The position numbers and the translations under genes are program-made. The notes under the pieces were generated by a model. It did not search any database, was not told the origin of the DNA, and saw only the letters and a list, made by a program, of their open reading frames with translations. From contig NZ_CP028092.1 in assembly GCF_005491705.1 (NCBI RefSeq), positions 3,782,001-3,846,000 of the forward strand: a stretch of 64,000 nt of DNA. The letters run 5' to 3'. This DNA is from Pontibacter sp. SGAir0037 (GTDB lineage Bacteria > Bacteroidota > Bacteroidia > Cytophagales > Hymenobacteraceae). How positions within the stretch are numbered: the first letter of the stretch is position 1; every line of letters starts with the position of its first letter. Positions 51,735 through 60,877 of the stretch are shown here, piece after piece.

Positions 51735-52760
51735 ATGGGACTATTTAATTTTTTAACAAGTGATATAGCCATCGATTTGGGTACCGCTAATACCCTTATC
51801 ATCCATAACGATAAAATTGTAGTCGATGAGCCTTCTATCATCGCTATTGACCGCACATCTGGTAAGGTGATTGCCGTAGGGCGTAACGCTATGCAGATGC
51901 ACGAGAAAACGCATGAGAACATTCGCACTATACGCCCTCTGAAAGACGGTGTAATTGCCGACTTCCACGCAGCGGAAGAGATGATCCGTGGTATGATCAA
52001 AATGATCGATACAGGACGTCGTTTGTTCCAGCCTTCTCACCGCATGGTCATCTGCATTCCATCAGGTATTACGGAAGTAGAGAAGCGTGCCGTACGTGAC
52101 TCGGCTCAGCATGCCGGTGCCAAGGAAGTTTGGATGATACAGGAGCCGATGGCAGCTGCCATCGGTATCGGCATTGATGTAGAGCAGCCAATCGGCTCTA
52201 TGATTGTAGACATTGGTGGTGGTACTACAGAGATTGCCGTTATAGCACTTTCCGGTATCGTTTGCGATCAGTCTATCCGTATTGCAGGCGATGTGTTTAC
52301 AAAAGACATTCTGGACTATATGCGCCGCCAGCACAACCTGCTGATCGGAGAGCGTTCGGCCGAGAAAATCAAAATCGAGGTTGGTGCTGCTTTAACAGAG
52401 ATTGAAAACCCTCCGGCAGACTACGATATCCGTGGCCGCGACCTGATGACAGGTATTCCGAAGGTCATTAAAGTTACTTTCCAGGAAATTGCCATTGCCC
52501 TGGATAAATCAGTTTCAAAAATCGAAGAAGCCGTTCTGAAAGCATTAGAGATTGCCCCTCCTGAACTTTCTGCCGACATCTATGACAACGGCATTCACCT
52601 GACAGGTGGTGGAGCTTTACTGCGAGGTTTGGACAAGCGTTTGGCTGCCAAAACAAAACTGCCTATACACGTGGCAGAAGATCCATTGAGAGCAGTTGTA
52701 AGAGGTACTGGTGCAGCTATAAAAGATATCGAAGGCTTTAGAAACGTGCTCCTGACGTAA
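51735..52760 (+). CDS. mreB: Rod shape-determining actin homologue MreB
   Basis: A 341-residue actin-like ATPase. Nucleotide-binding motifs are AIDLGTANTLI (phosphate 1), IGSMIVDIGGGTTEIAVIAL (phosphate 2) and HLTGGGALLRGLDKRL (adenosine). It polymerises under the inner membrane and directs the elongasome. It is the first gene of a tight operon with mreC, mreD, mrdA and rodA; mreC starts 9 bp downstream. Confidence 0.97.
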   Translation: MGLFNFLTSDIAIDLGTANTLIIHNDKIVVDEPSIIAIDRTSGKVIAVGRNAMQMHEKTHENIRTIRPLKDGVIADFHAAEEMIRGMIKMIDTGRRLFQPSHRMVICIPSGITEVEKRAVRDSAQHAGAKEVWMIQEPMAAAIGIGIDVEQPIGSMIVDIGGGTTEIAVIALSGIVCDQSIRIAGDVFTKDILDYMRRQHNLLIGERSAEKIKIEVGAALTEIENPPADYDIRGRDLMTGIPKVIKVTFQEIAIALDKSVSKIEEAVLKALEIAPPELSADIYDNGIHLTGGGALLRGLDKRLAAKTKLPIHVAEDPLRAVVRGTGAAIKDIEGFRNVLLT

Positions 52761-52769
52761 CAGCCACAC

Positions 52770-53633
52770 ATGCGGAATCTTTTTGCATTTATATATCGGT
52801 TCCGTGCATTCCTCATATTCGTGATTCTGGAGGCACTCTGCGTCTTCCTGGTAGTTCGATTTAACACCTACCAGGGAGCAGCCTTTTTTAACTCCGCCAA
52901 CACGTATGTGGGCCGTGTACTGGAATTTCAGAGTGGTGTAACCGACTATTTCAGGCTGACTGCTGTTAATGGCATTCTGGCTCAGGAAAACGCTGCCCTG
53001 CGAGAAGAGCTGCTACAGTATAAGCTGGAAGCACAAGCCGATAGTACAGATCAGCTGGATACCGTTATGTATGCTCCCACGGATACTTTACAGAACAAAC
53101 CTTATATACTGCATTCCGGTCGTGTAATAGGCAACTCTATACGCAGAACCAATAACTACCTTACGCTTTCTATCGGCACCAAAGACGGTGTACAGCCGGG
53201 CATGGGTGTTATTTCATCTAAAGGTGTGGTGGGCCGTATCAAAACCGTTTCAGAACATTATTCAACTGTTACATCGCTTCTCCACTCACAGCTGCTTATC
53301 TCCGCCAAAATTAAAAAAGACAACACGTTTGGCTCTATTAAATGGGCCGGGGGCGATTACCGTACCGCACTGCTGGATTACATACCACTTCATGTGAAAC
53401 CTGTGGTAGGCGATACGATATTGACAAGTGGCTATAATACGGTTTTCCCGGAAGGCATTATGGTAGGCACTATCAGCGAAATTGAGCAGGAGCCGGATAA
53501 GAGTTTCTATACCATCCATGTTACGCTTTCAGTAGACTTTGCACAGCTCTCCTATGTGTATGTAGTAGAAGACAGGTATAAAGAAGAGCGTGAACAGTTA
53601 GAACAAGACGCAGGCATAGTTCCCCATGAATAG
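52770..53633 (+). CDS. mreC: Rod shape-determining protein MreC
   Basis: A 287-residue bitopic protein: one N-terminal helix (FRAFLIFVILEALCVFLVV), a coiled coil (TAVNGILAQENAALREELLQ) and periplasmic beta domains (GTKDGVQPGMGVISSKGVVG, GDTILTSGYNTVFPEGIMVG). MreC links MreB to PBP2 and activates it. It overlaps mreD by 8 bp. Confidence 0.94.
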   Translation: MRNLFAFIYRFRAFLIFVILEALCVFLVVRFNTYQGAAFFNSANTYVGRVLEFQSGVTDYFRLTAVNGILAQENAALREELLQYKLEAQADSTDQLDTVMYAPTDTLQNKPYILHSGRVIGNSIRRTNNYLTLSIGTKDGVQPGMGVISSKGVVGRIKTVSEHYSTVTSLLHSQLLISAKIKKDNTFGSIKWAGGDYRTALLDYIPLHVKPVVGDTILTSGYNTVFPEGIMVGTISEIEQEPDKSFYTIHVTLSVDFAQLSYVYVVEDRYKEEREQLEQDAGIVPHE

Positions 53634-54150
53634 CAGCTTCGGAATAAAACATATTGCACAGTTTGTACTGTTTGTCGCTTTGCAGATTCTGCTGATAGAC
53701 AACCTGGTGCTCTTCGAAACAGGGTTCTGCTATATTTATGTGGCCTTCCTGCTGTTTCTGCCAATCAATATAAATAAAGTATTCCTCCTGTTCCTGGGCT
53801 TTCTGGCCGGTGGTACGGTAGATATTTTTTATAATACCCTGGGCATTCATGCAGGAGCAAGTGTGCTGCTGGCTTATTTAAGGCCCTACATTTTGAACCT
53901 TCTTACGCCACGCGATGGTTACGATACCAACGATTCCGTGAACATACATATAATGGGATACCGCTGGTTCTTAGCTTACGCTACCTTACTCATAGTAACA
54001 CACCATGCGATGGTCTTCTTTCTGGAAAGCCTGAACTTTATGGATGCTGCTTACATGCTGGCTAAAATCCTGCTCAGTTCCATTTTTACATGTACCGTCA
54101 TGGTGATTCTGCAATTACTGTTCTTCTCTGTAAAGAGAGCTAGTAGATGA
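53626..54150 (+). CDS. mreD: Rod shape-determining protein MreD
   Basis: A 174-residue membrane protein with five or six helices (HIAQFVLFVALQILLIDNLV, FLLFLPININKVFLLFLGFL, TLLIVTHHAMVFFLESLNF). Sequence conservation in MreD is low; the assignment rests on length, topology and position between mreC and the PBP2 gene, each of which it overlaps (8 and 4 bp). Confidence 0.9.
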   Translation: MNSSFGIKHIAQFVLFVALQILLIDNLVLFETGFCYIYVAFLLFLPININKVFLLFLGFLAGGTVDIFYNTLGIHAGASVLLAYLRPYILNLLTPRDGYDTNDSVNIHIMGYRWFLAYATLLIVTHHAMVFFLESLNFMDAAYMLAKILLSSIFTCTVMVILQLLFFSVKRASR

Positions 54151-55976
54151 ATTATTTGGAAAACAGAAAGTACGTTATCAAGGCCATATTTCTGGTAGTA
54201 GGCATTGTCTACGCCATCAGGCTCTTCTACATTCAGGTGGTAGACAGCAGTTATAAACAGGCTGCCGAAACAAACGCCATTAAGGCCATTATCCAGTATC
54301 CTTTCCGGGGACTCATTTATGACCGGAACGGTAAGCTACTGGTACAAAACACTCCTGTATACGACTTGATGATTGTTCCGAAAGAGGCCAAGCAGATTGA
54401 TACCCTGCGCCTTTGCCAGCTACTGGACATCCCGCTGGAAGACGCACGTGAGCGCATCAAGAAAGCCAAAGCCTATTCCTGGGTAAAGCCTTCTATCTTC
54501 TTTCAGAAATTAAGTACACAGGATTTTGCCCACATCCAGGACAACCTGATTGATTTCCCCGGATTTTATATCAATGCCCGTACTGCCCGTGGCTATCCGC
54601 ACAAGAGCCTGGCGCACGCACTTGGCTATATTGCTGAAATCAGCCCGAAACAGCTGGAAGACACCACCTACAAAGGCTACAGACCCGGCGATTATATCGG
54701 CAAAAGTGGTATAGAGTTGGAGTATGAAAAATACCTGATGGGCAAGCGTGGGGTTAAGTATAAAATGGTGAATGTGCGCGGTGTAGAGAAAGGCTCTTTT
54801 AAGGATGGTGCCTACGATACACTGGCTATTGCCGGGCAAAACCTGGTGAGTACCATAGACCTGGACCTGCAAGCTTATGGCGAGTACCTGATGGACGGTG
54901 CCAAAGGTAGCATAGTAGCCATAGAGCCATCCACAGGAGAAGTGCTGGCCTATGTTTCCGCGCCTTTCTACGATCCGAATGTGCTTACGGGCAAGGATTA
55001 CGGAAAGAACTACATGTCGCTGCTCCAGGATAAAGATAAAACCATGTTTAACCGCCCGGTTATGGCCGATAGGAACCCTCCTGGTTCTATTTTTAAACTG
55101 GCACAGGCGCTTATCGCACTGGAGGAAGGTGTTATTACGCCCAATACACGGTTTGCCTGCATTAAATCGCTGGTGAATTGCCACAACCACCCCTCACCAC
55201 TCGACCTGTACGGAGCTGTACAACATTCCTGCAACCCGTACTTCTTCCAGGCATACAAAGCGCTCATCAACCAGGGTAAATCAAAAAATACGTTTATTGA
55301 TACCTCCATTGGCTTGAAAGACTGGCGGGAGCAGGTGCTAAGCTTTGGTTTCGGCGGCAAATTAGGCATCGACTTACCGGGAGAGAAAAAAGGCATTATA
55401 GCTTCTCCTGATTTATATGACCGCGTATATGGCCAGAACAGGTGGAAATACTCCACCATATATTCTTTAAGTATCGGGCAGGGGGAACTTGGGGTAACGC
55501 CGCTTCAGATGGCAAACTTTGCATCTGTCATCGCTAACAGGGGATATTATGTTACGCCCCACATTATTCGATCTGTAGGAGAGCACGGCAAACCTCTGGA
55601 AGAGTATCAGAAGCGCCACTACACTTCCATTAAACCGCAACACTTCGAGCCAATTATCGAAGGTATGGCAGAAGTAGTGCGCGCGGGCACAGCCCGAAGA
55701 GCTAACCTTGAGAAAGTAGGCATCACTGTGTGCGGGAAAACCGGTACGGCACAAAACCCTCAAGGTCCGGACCATGCTGTATTTATAGCCTTTGCCCCGA
55801 AAGATGATCCTAAAATTGCCATTGCTGTGTATGTAGAGCATGGTAAATGGGGTGGACAATCAGCTGCCCCTATAGCCGGCCTGCTGATTGAGAAGTACCT
55901 GACAGATTCTGTTACAATAAAGGAACAGGAGAAATGGGTACTGAGCAGAGAGTATATGAACATCAAATCAAAGTAA
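54147..55976 (+). CDS. mrdA: Penicillin-binding protein 2 (elongasome transpeptidase)
   Basis: A 609-residue class B PBP. After one transmembrane helix (YVIKAIFLVVGIVYAIRLFY) comes the pedestal domain with RGLIYDRNGKLLVQNTPVYD and GYIAEIS, then the transpeptidase. Active-site motifs are S314-I-F-K317, S361-C-N363 and K531-T-G533. It crosslinks side-wall peptidoglycan with RodA as glycosyltransferase partner. The start overlaps mreD (ATGA) and rodA begins 3 bp after the stop. Confidence 0.96.
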   Translation: MNYLENRKYVIKAIFLVVGIVYAIRLFYIQVVDSSYKQAAETNAIKAIIQYPFRGLIYDRNGKLLVQNTPVYDLMIVPKEAKQIDTLRLCQLLDIPLEDARERIKKAKAYSWVKPSIFFQKLSTQDFAHIQDNLIDFPGFYINARTARGYPHKSLAHALGYIAEISPKQLEDTTYKGYRPGDYIGKSGIELEYEKYLMGKRGVKYKMVNVRGVEKGSFKDGAYDTLAIAGQNLVSTIDLDLQAYGEYLMDGAKGSIVAIEPSTGEVLAYVSAPFYDPNVLTGKDYGKNYMSLLQDKDKTMFNRPVMADRNPPGSIFKLAQALIALEEGVITPNTRFACIKSLVNCHNHPSPLDLYGAVQHSCNPYFFQAYKALINQGKSKNTFIDTSIGLKDWREQVLSFGFGGKLGIDLPGEKKGIIASPDLYDRVYGQNRWKYSTIYSLSIGQGELGVTPLQMANFASVIANRGYYVTPHIIRSVGEHGKPLEEYQKRHYTSIKPQHFEPIIEGMAEVVRAGTARRANLEKVGITVCGKTGTAQNPQGPDHAVFIAFAPKDDPKIAIAVYVEHGKWGGQSAAPIAGLLIEKYLTDSVTIKEQEKWVLSREYMNIKSK

Positions 55977-55979
55977 GCC

Positions 55980-57302
55980 ATGGCTGTTGAGCAGAAGATA
56001 TCAAAACATAGAATCGCACCGCGTAGCAGCAACCGCTCTTCCAACAAAATACTTCAGAACCTGGACTGGGTAACTGTACTGCTTTATGTGGTACTGCTAA
56101 CACTGGGTTGGATGAATATTTATGCGGCCGTTTACAGCCCGGACAATGTGGTTAATATTTTCAGCATGGATATTAACTCAGGTAAACAGCTGCTATGGAT
56201 AAGCGCCTCTGTTGTGCTTATTATTGTGTTAATGGTAGTGGATTATAAAATTTATGAGCACCTGGCATACCCCATCTATGGCGCTATTATACTACTCCTC
56301 CTGTTTACGTTAGCAGTAGCTTCTCCTATTGCCGGCTCCCGCTCATGGCTCGACCTTGGCGGTGGTGTGCGCCTGCAGCCTGCTGAGCTAGCCAAGTTTG
56401 CTACAGCGCTGGCCGTTTCTAAATATTTGAGCAGCATTAACCTGCGCCATCAGAAGCTGAAAGATCAGGCTATCCTGCTTGTGCTCACCTTTCTGCCTCC
56501 GGCTATTATTGTATTACAGAATGAAACAGGATCGGCCCTTGTGTTCGGAGCTTTCATCCTGGCCTACTTCAGAGAGGGGATGTCGCCCCTGATTCTTATC
56601 ATTGGAGGCTCAGCTGCTGCAATCTTTATCCTGACATTGCTGGTACCAAAGCTGTACCTGATTATAGGTGTTGCCGTACTGATGGCCCTGGCCGTATGGC
56701 TCGATTACCGCCTGATGCGCCGCCTAAAGCTAATGATTGCGCTTTTTGGCGTTGTGGTAGCCATGATCTTTAGTGTTGATTACTTTGTGAATGACATTCT
56801 GCAGCCCCACCAGCAGAACCGTATCAAAGCCCTTATCAACCCGGAAGCAGACCCACTGGGCTTTGGCTGGAACGTTACACAATCCAAGATTGCGATAGGT
56901 TCGGGAGGCCTTATTGGTAAAGGGTTTTTAGAAGGGACACAGACTAAATTCGATTTTGTGCCGGAACAAAGCACTGACTTTATTTTCTGTACCATTGGTG
57001 AAGAACACGGCTGGGTGGGCAGTACTATCTTAATCGGATTGTTTATGCTGCTCTTATACAGAATTGTTTCTTTAGCGGAAAGGCAGAAGTCGGTTTTTGG
57101 CCGCACATACGGTTATTGCGTAGCCTCTATCATCTTTTTCCACTTCTTGGTAAACGTAGGAATGACGATTGGTCTGGCACCTGTAGTAGGCATACCACTG
57201 CCCTTCTTCAGCTATGGCGGGTCCTCCCTTTGGTCATTCACAATTTTATTGTTCATACTACTGGCAATAGACGCTAACAGAACCCAGGAGTTGGTAAGGT
57301 AA
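55980..57302 (+). CDS. rodA: Rod shape-determining protein RodA (SEDS glycosyltransferase)
   Basis: A 440-residue SEDS-family membrane protein with about ten helices. Family segments are SRSWLDLGGGVRLQPAELAK, the catalytic-loop region FVPEQSTDFIFCTIGEEHGW and the C-terminal VVGIPLPFFSYGGSSLWSF. It polymerises lipid II into glycan strands with PBP2. The N-terminal ~25 residues are basic and cytoplasmic. A hairpin begins at the stop codon and ends the mre operon. Confidence 0.96.
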   Translation: MAVEQKISKHRIAPRSSNRSSNKILQNLDWVTVLLYVVLLTLGWMNIYAAVYSPDNVVNIFSMDINSGKQLLWISASVVLIIVLMVVDYKIYEHLAYPIYGAIILLLLFTLAVASPIAGSRSWLDLGGGVRLQPAELAKFATALAVSKYLSSINLRHQKLKDQAILLVLTFLPPAIIVLQNETGSALVFGAFILAYFREGMSPLILIIGGSAAAIFILTLLVPKLYLIIGVAVLMALAVWLDYRLMRRLKLMIALFGVVVAMIFSVDYFVNDILQPHQQNRIKALINPEADPLGFGWNVTQSKIAIGSGGLIGKGFLEGTQTKFDFVPEQSTDFIFCTIGEEHGWVGSTILIGLFMLLLYRIVSLAERQKSVFGRTYGYCVASIIFFHFLVNVGMTIGLAPVVGIPLPFFSYGGSSLWSFTILLFILLAIDANRTQELVR

Positions 57303-57338
57303 TTAAAAAGCCGGATAAAATTATCCTGCTTTTTAATT
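57301..57338. terminator. Bidirectional terminator after rodA
   Basis: AATTAAAAAGCCGGATAA pairs with TTATCCTGCTTTTTAATT apart from one mismatch. It overlaps the rodA stop codon and lies between convergent genes, with A- and T-tracts on either side. Confidence 0.8.
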
Positions 57339-57354
57339 GTATCACCTATAGCTT

Positions 57355-58590
57355 TTACTTTAGAGGAACAGCCGTGCCTCCTAATGTATCAGCTTCAATT
57401 ATACTGTTTCTGCTTTTTCTGATAGGCTGTATTTTCATATAGGTTAATGAGCGCCAGAGCCACTCCAGCGGGCCCAGCCTGTAGTTTACCATCCACCAAT
57501 GCGCAAATAACATTTGCCCAGCGTAAAATAACAGGGTAACAACCACCGAAAACGCTAATCCAACGGCACTAAGTGTTTCCGGCTCAAGAAAAAGCTCATA
57601 AAAGCCAACCATAAACAATGACTGTGTTACATAAACGGTAAGCCCGATTCTGCCCACCGGCACCAGCCACTGCAGCGCAGCACTAATAAAGTTTTCGCCC
57701 TGGAAGAGCTTTACAATAGCTGCCACAAAAAAGGCAGATAAGGCAAGCTTCTGAACAGCCATGCAGATAATCTTAACGACTTCTGCTCCTGAAGCAGATC
57801 CAAAACCGGCAAAACCCACCAAACCAATAATACCCGTGCTTAACACAGTAAAGATTCCGCCCCACCAAAACAACCTGTTGTGGAGTGTATTATTTTCAGG
57901 AGTTAGTTTAAATATGTTTCTTTTGCCTGCATAAAGCCCTAGCATAAACAAGGCTATGGTAACAAACATTCTACCAGACGGTATCAGAAAGGCGAATTTT
58001 GCTACCCCAAATACATCACTAATGGCATAATTGTTAGCGGCAGTTATAGGAGGGAATACTACTGCTTCCACCTGGGCAGAAAAAACAGTTACCAATACAC
58101 TTATCACCAGCAACACAGCACTGCCAATAAGCAACTTTACTTTAGACCAATCAACACAAAAAATTAGCACAAGCCCTAAGAGCGCATAGATCTGCAGCAC
58201 ATCTCTTGGGTATAACATGGTATGGATATAGCCGATCACTAACAAAATGGCAAGTCGCCATACAAAGCGGCCGACAAACGGTACTCCTTTATTTCTGGCA
58301 CTTCTAAGTTGTATGGCAAAGCTTAAGCCGAACAAGAAAGAGAAGATGCTATAGAATTTCCCTGTTGCCAGCACCTGTACACCCATCTTGATAAGATTAT
58401 CAAGTGTGCTTAAACTACCGGCATCAGATATATCGGTTGGTTGGCCAGTTGTTTCTAAAAAAGAGTAAGTAGTATGAGTAAGGATGATTCCAAGCAGAGA
58501 GAAGCCACGCAACGCATCGATTACTTCTATTCTTTTAGAAGAAACTTCTATGCCTGGTGAACTACTAGTAGAAGTATTCAGTGAAGCCAT
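57355..58590 (-). CDS. DUF418 domain-containing membrane protein
   Basis: A 411-residue protein with about ten helices. The N-terminal signature RIEVIDALRGFSLLGIILTH is typical of the DUF418/acyltransferase-3-like group (YeiB family). The C-terminal DUF418 domain includes PVGRIGLTVYVTQSLFMVGF and the ending FAHWWMVNYRLGPLEWLWRSLTY. ATG 58590 was preferred to an upstream TTG. Function unknown; a transport or acyl-transfer role has been proposed for relatives. It is monocistronic and convergent with rodA. Confidence 0.9.
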   Translation of the reverse strand: MASLNTSTSSSPGIEVSSKRIEVIDALRGFSLLGIILTHTTYSFLETTGQPTDISDAGSLSTLDNLIKMGVQVLATGKFYSIFSFLFGLSFAIQLRSARNKGVPFVGRFVWRLAILLVIGYIHTMLYPRDVLQIYALLGLVLIFCVDWSKVKLLIGSAVLLVISVLVTVFSAQVEAVVFPPITAANNYAISDVFGVAKFAFLIPSGRMFVTIALFMLGLYAGKRNIFKLTPENNTLHNRLFWWGGIFTVLSTGIIGLVGFAGFGSASGAEVVKIICMAVQKLALSAFFVAAIVKLFQGENFISAALQWLVPVGRIGLTVYVTQSLFMVGFYELFLEPETLSAVGLAFSVVVTLLFYAGQMLFAHWWMVNYRLGPLEWLWRSLTYMKIQPIRKSRNSIIEADTLGGTAVPLK

Positions 58591-59116
58591 ATTGTACAAA
58601 AAATGGTAAAGTAATTATAAATTGTGCCTTGGCATAAGCCATACAAATAGACTTTATACAGCATATAGCACATAAATTATTTACCTATACACACATAACC
58701 CGATATAGTTTCACTGCTCTTAAAGATTCACACATTAGAAACATCCAATTTCACAAGCAATAAAAGAATATATTAATATTTATATCAAATATATAAAACA
58801 ACAGGAATACACTGATTAGCAGACTAATAACACAAGCTTCAGAGAATATAAATAACCTGAATCAAGCAACAGAGTTGATTGAAGCAAGTATGGTAATTTG
58901 CTATTATATTTCAATGTATTTACCGCATGTTATATATAATGGCAATTTAAAAGCGGAAAATCAAGGTAGGTATATCCAGCTGTTACAGTATCTAAAAAAT
59001 GGTATTAAATAAAGAAAGCTGCCTTACAGGAGCATCAGACTATATATTTATTCTGCTCTCGCAAAAATGGTTGATGGGATTAGCTTGCTATATCAATCGG
59101 AAGAATGGCATTGCGT
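58591..59116. other. AT-rich intergenic region without recognisable gene
   Basis: More than 500 bp with strongly AT-rich sequence. The only frame of note is a 45-codon plus-strand ORF (58999-59136) that runs into the opposing gene and lacks a convincing start context. I see no hairpin, repeat or RNA that I can support. Confidence 0.5.
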
Positions 59117-59560
59117 TCAATCTATACGCCCCATAACTACCTTATAGTCATATTGGCATGCTTTCAGCCAAACCAGTGCATCTTCTCTGGATGAGAAGAC
59201 CTTGTATTGCAGTTCTTGCCCGATCTTACTAATACGCATTACTTCTCCAGCTTCTTCACCAAAAGAATCGGGCATAGCCACATGCGCTAAAAAACGGACT
59301 CCTGCTTGCATTGCTTTGGGAAGCCACTCGTGCTCCAGCCACTTCACAGATTCACTCCAGGGGCCGCTCAACTGGGTATTATCGTTTAGCTTGAAAGGGC
59401 AATGTGTAGCCTCCAGCACCTCAAGTCCTATTTCGCAGGCTTTCTTTAAATCCGATGCCGATGCATAGCCATACCACAGCGTATCAATGATATCCAGATC
59501 TTCTCTATATTCTACTGTGTAGAATTTCCTGTTGAAAGTATTTTGAAGCTCTTTACGCAT
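59117..59560 (-). CDS. Small hypothetical cytoplasmic protein
   Basis: A 147-residue protein I do not recognise with certainty. It alternates strands and helices (KFYTVEYREDLDIIDTLWYG, LKKACEIGLEVLEATHCPFK, GVRFLAHVAMPD, YKVFSSREDALVWL), a pattern reminiscent of STAS/SpoIIAA-like folds; this is a guess. ATG 59560 was chosen because the upstream extension is Cys- and Tyr-rich and unlike the domain. It is flanked by long AT-rich gaps and appears monocistronic. Confidence 0.65.
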   Translation of the reverse strand: MRKELQNTFNRKFYTVEYREDLDIIDTLWYGYASASDLKKACEIGLEVLEATHCPFKLNDNTQLSGPWSESVKWLEHEWLPKAMQAGVRFLAHVAMPDSFGEEAGEVMRISKIGQELQYKVFSSREDALVWLKACQYDYKVVMGRID

Positions 59561-59734
59561 GCAGTATAAGGCGAATATATAATAATATGCATGAAGGTAT
59601 AGATTAACAGGGACAAAAGGAAATACTGTTTGACAACAAGAAGACAGAAACAAACATTTTATTCTGCTACAACCTTAAAATTTGGCAGATGTTCTAATCT
59701 AAAGTTATTTAAACAAAAAATTTCTTCATCTGTA

Positions 59735-60871
59735 TTATAAAAATGCCTCTAAGTTTCGCTCAACTACAAGGTGTACTACTATGTCTGGCTTCTCCTGTTC
59801 AATAATTTCTTTGTTAAAAGAATAATCCCAGATTAAAATAGTTTCACCAAAACTCTCCGCTAAGTACTTCCTCATCGAAATACAGAAAGAATCTCTAAAG
59901 ATTAACACCTTCAGGTTATTTACACTGCTTTTGTATCGCTCCTCATATTCAGAAGACATATTGAAATATGGCGGAACAGGGAGAACAGAGGGTTGCTTAC
60001 TAGCAGTGCTATTCTTGATCTTTAACACAGGGAAACTTTCCTGACTGCTGATATTTAACATTTTAGCTAAATCTCCTCCATCCCAACTCTCCTTGTAGAG
60101 TTCAAAATCACTGATGTTGAGACTCAATACTTGAGCATGATGCTCCTTTATCTTGTCAGCTAAAATTTTATATCCCCAAAAAGCACCAAGGTCGTTCCAA
60201 TGTGAGTCCGTTTTAAAAAATAGTGGATCATTGGAGGATTTTTTATGTGCTATAGACAAATCTAAAAAATTAACCTGCCTATCGCTGAGCTTAATCTTTA
60301 TTTGATCTAAAGGGGTTTTGTTATAGGTCTTTTGAAAAGGTAAATATTCTGAATAAATACTGTGTTTATTTGGAGCAATTGCTACATAATAATCTATATT
60401 CTTTTTTCTTAGCCACTCTTTATTACTTAGAATATTAGCCTCTATAGTGGCTAACTCCTCATCAGAAAAGTTGGCTATTCCTAGCGACTCTAGAAGAACG
60501 TTTGAATGTTCGTTACTTAAAAAAAACCATCCTTCGTTTCCTATAATTACTTTATCAGGAAGTGAATTCTTTATAAAAAGATTTGCCTGAATCTGGTTAT
60601 ATAAATCGAAAAGGATATCCTTAAATACAAAGTTATCCTGATAATATTTGTTGTATTCATCTTTGAACTTTTTTGTATCATGATATACTCCCTTTACCGC
60701 ACTTATAAAACTTTTAGCATTTTTAGTTTCTTTTAAGTCAAATGCTGGCAAGGGAGCCAATTGCCTGTTTTCGGAAGCAGTACCCTTTATCTCAAAATCT
60801 AAAGTTTGAAATATCAAAGGCAGGCAAATGATGATCAGGAAAATAAGTGTTGTTATAAAACCTTTACTCAT
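59735..60871 (-). CDS. AlgX/AlgJ-like SGNH-type acetyltransferase-related protein
   Basis: A 378-residue protein with one N-terminal membrane anchor (FITTLIFLIIICLPLIFQTL) and a periplasmic SGNH-hydrolase-like domain. Family motifs are NEGWFFLSNEHSN, VAIAPNKHSIYSEYLP, the TDSHWNDLGAFWGY block (catalytic Asp-His region) and IFRDSFC with the candidate nucleophile Ser. Such proteins complete O-acetylation of exopolysaccharides together with an MBOAT partner, which is encoded 6 bp upstream. Codon use is visibly more AT-rich than in most of the window. The target polysaccharide is unknown. Confidence 0.87.
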   Translation of the reverse strand: MSKGFITTLIFLIIICLPLIFQTLDFEIKGTASENRQLAPLPAFDLKETKNAKSFISAVKGVYHDTKKFKDEYNKYYQDNFVFKDILFDLYNQIQANLFIKNSLPDKVIIGNEGWFFLSNEHSNVLLESLGIANFSDEELATIEANILSNKEWLRKKNIDYYVAIAPNKHSIYSEYLPFQKTYNKTPLDQIKIKLSDRQVNFLDLSIAHKKSSNDPLFFKTDSHWNDLGAFWGYKILADKIKEHHAQVLSLNISDFELYKESWDGGDLAKMLNISSQESFPVLKIKNSTASKQPSVLPVPPYFNMSSEYEERYKSSVNNLKVLIFRDSFCISMRKYLAESFGETILIWDYSFNKEIIEQEKPDIVVHLVVERNLEAFL

Positions 60872-60877
60872 TATTTA

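Noticed and set aside
54510-55190. A 226-codon minus-strand ORF inside the PBP2 gene
   Set aside because: It is the antisense shadow of mrdA, whose catalytic motifs are all present; composition is unlike a protein.
58999-59136. A 45-codon plus-strand ORF in the AT-rich gap
   Set aside because: It runs into the opposing hypothetical gene and has no start context, promoter element or recognisable composition.
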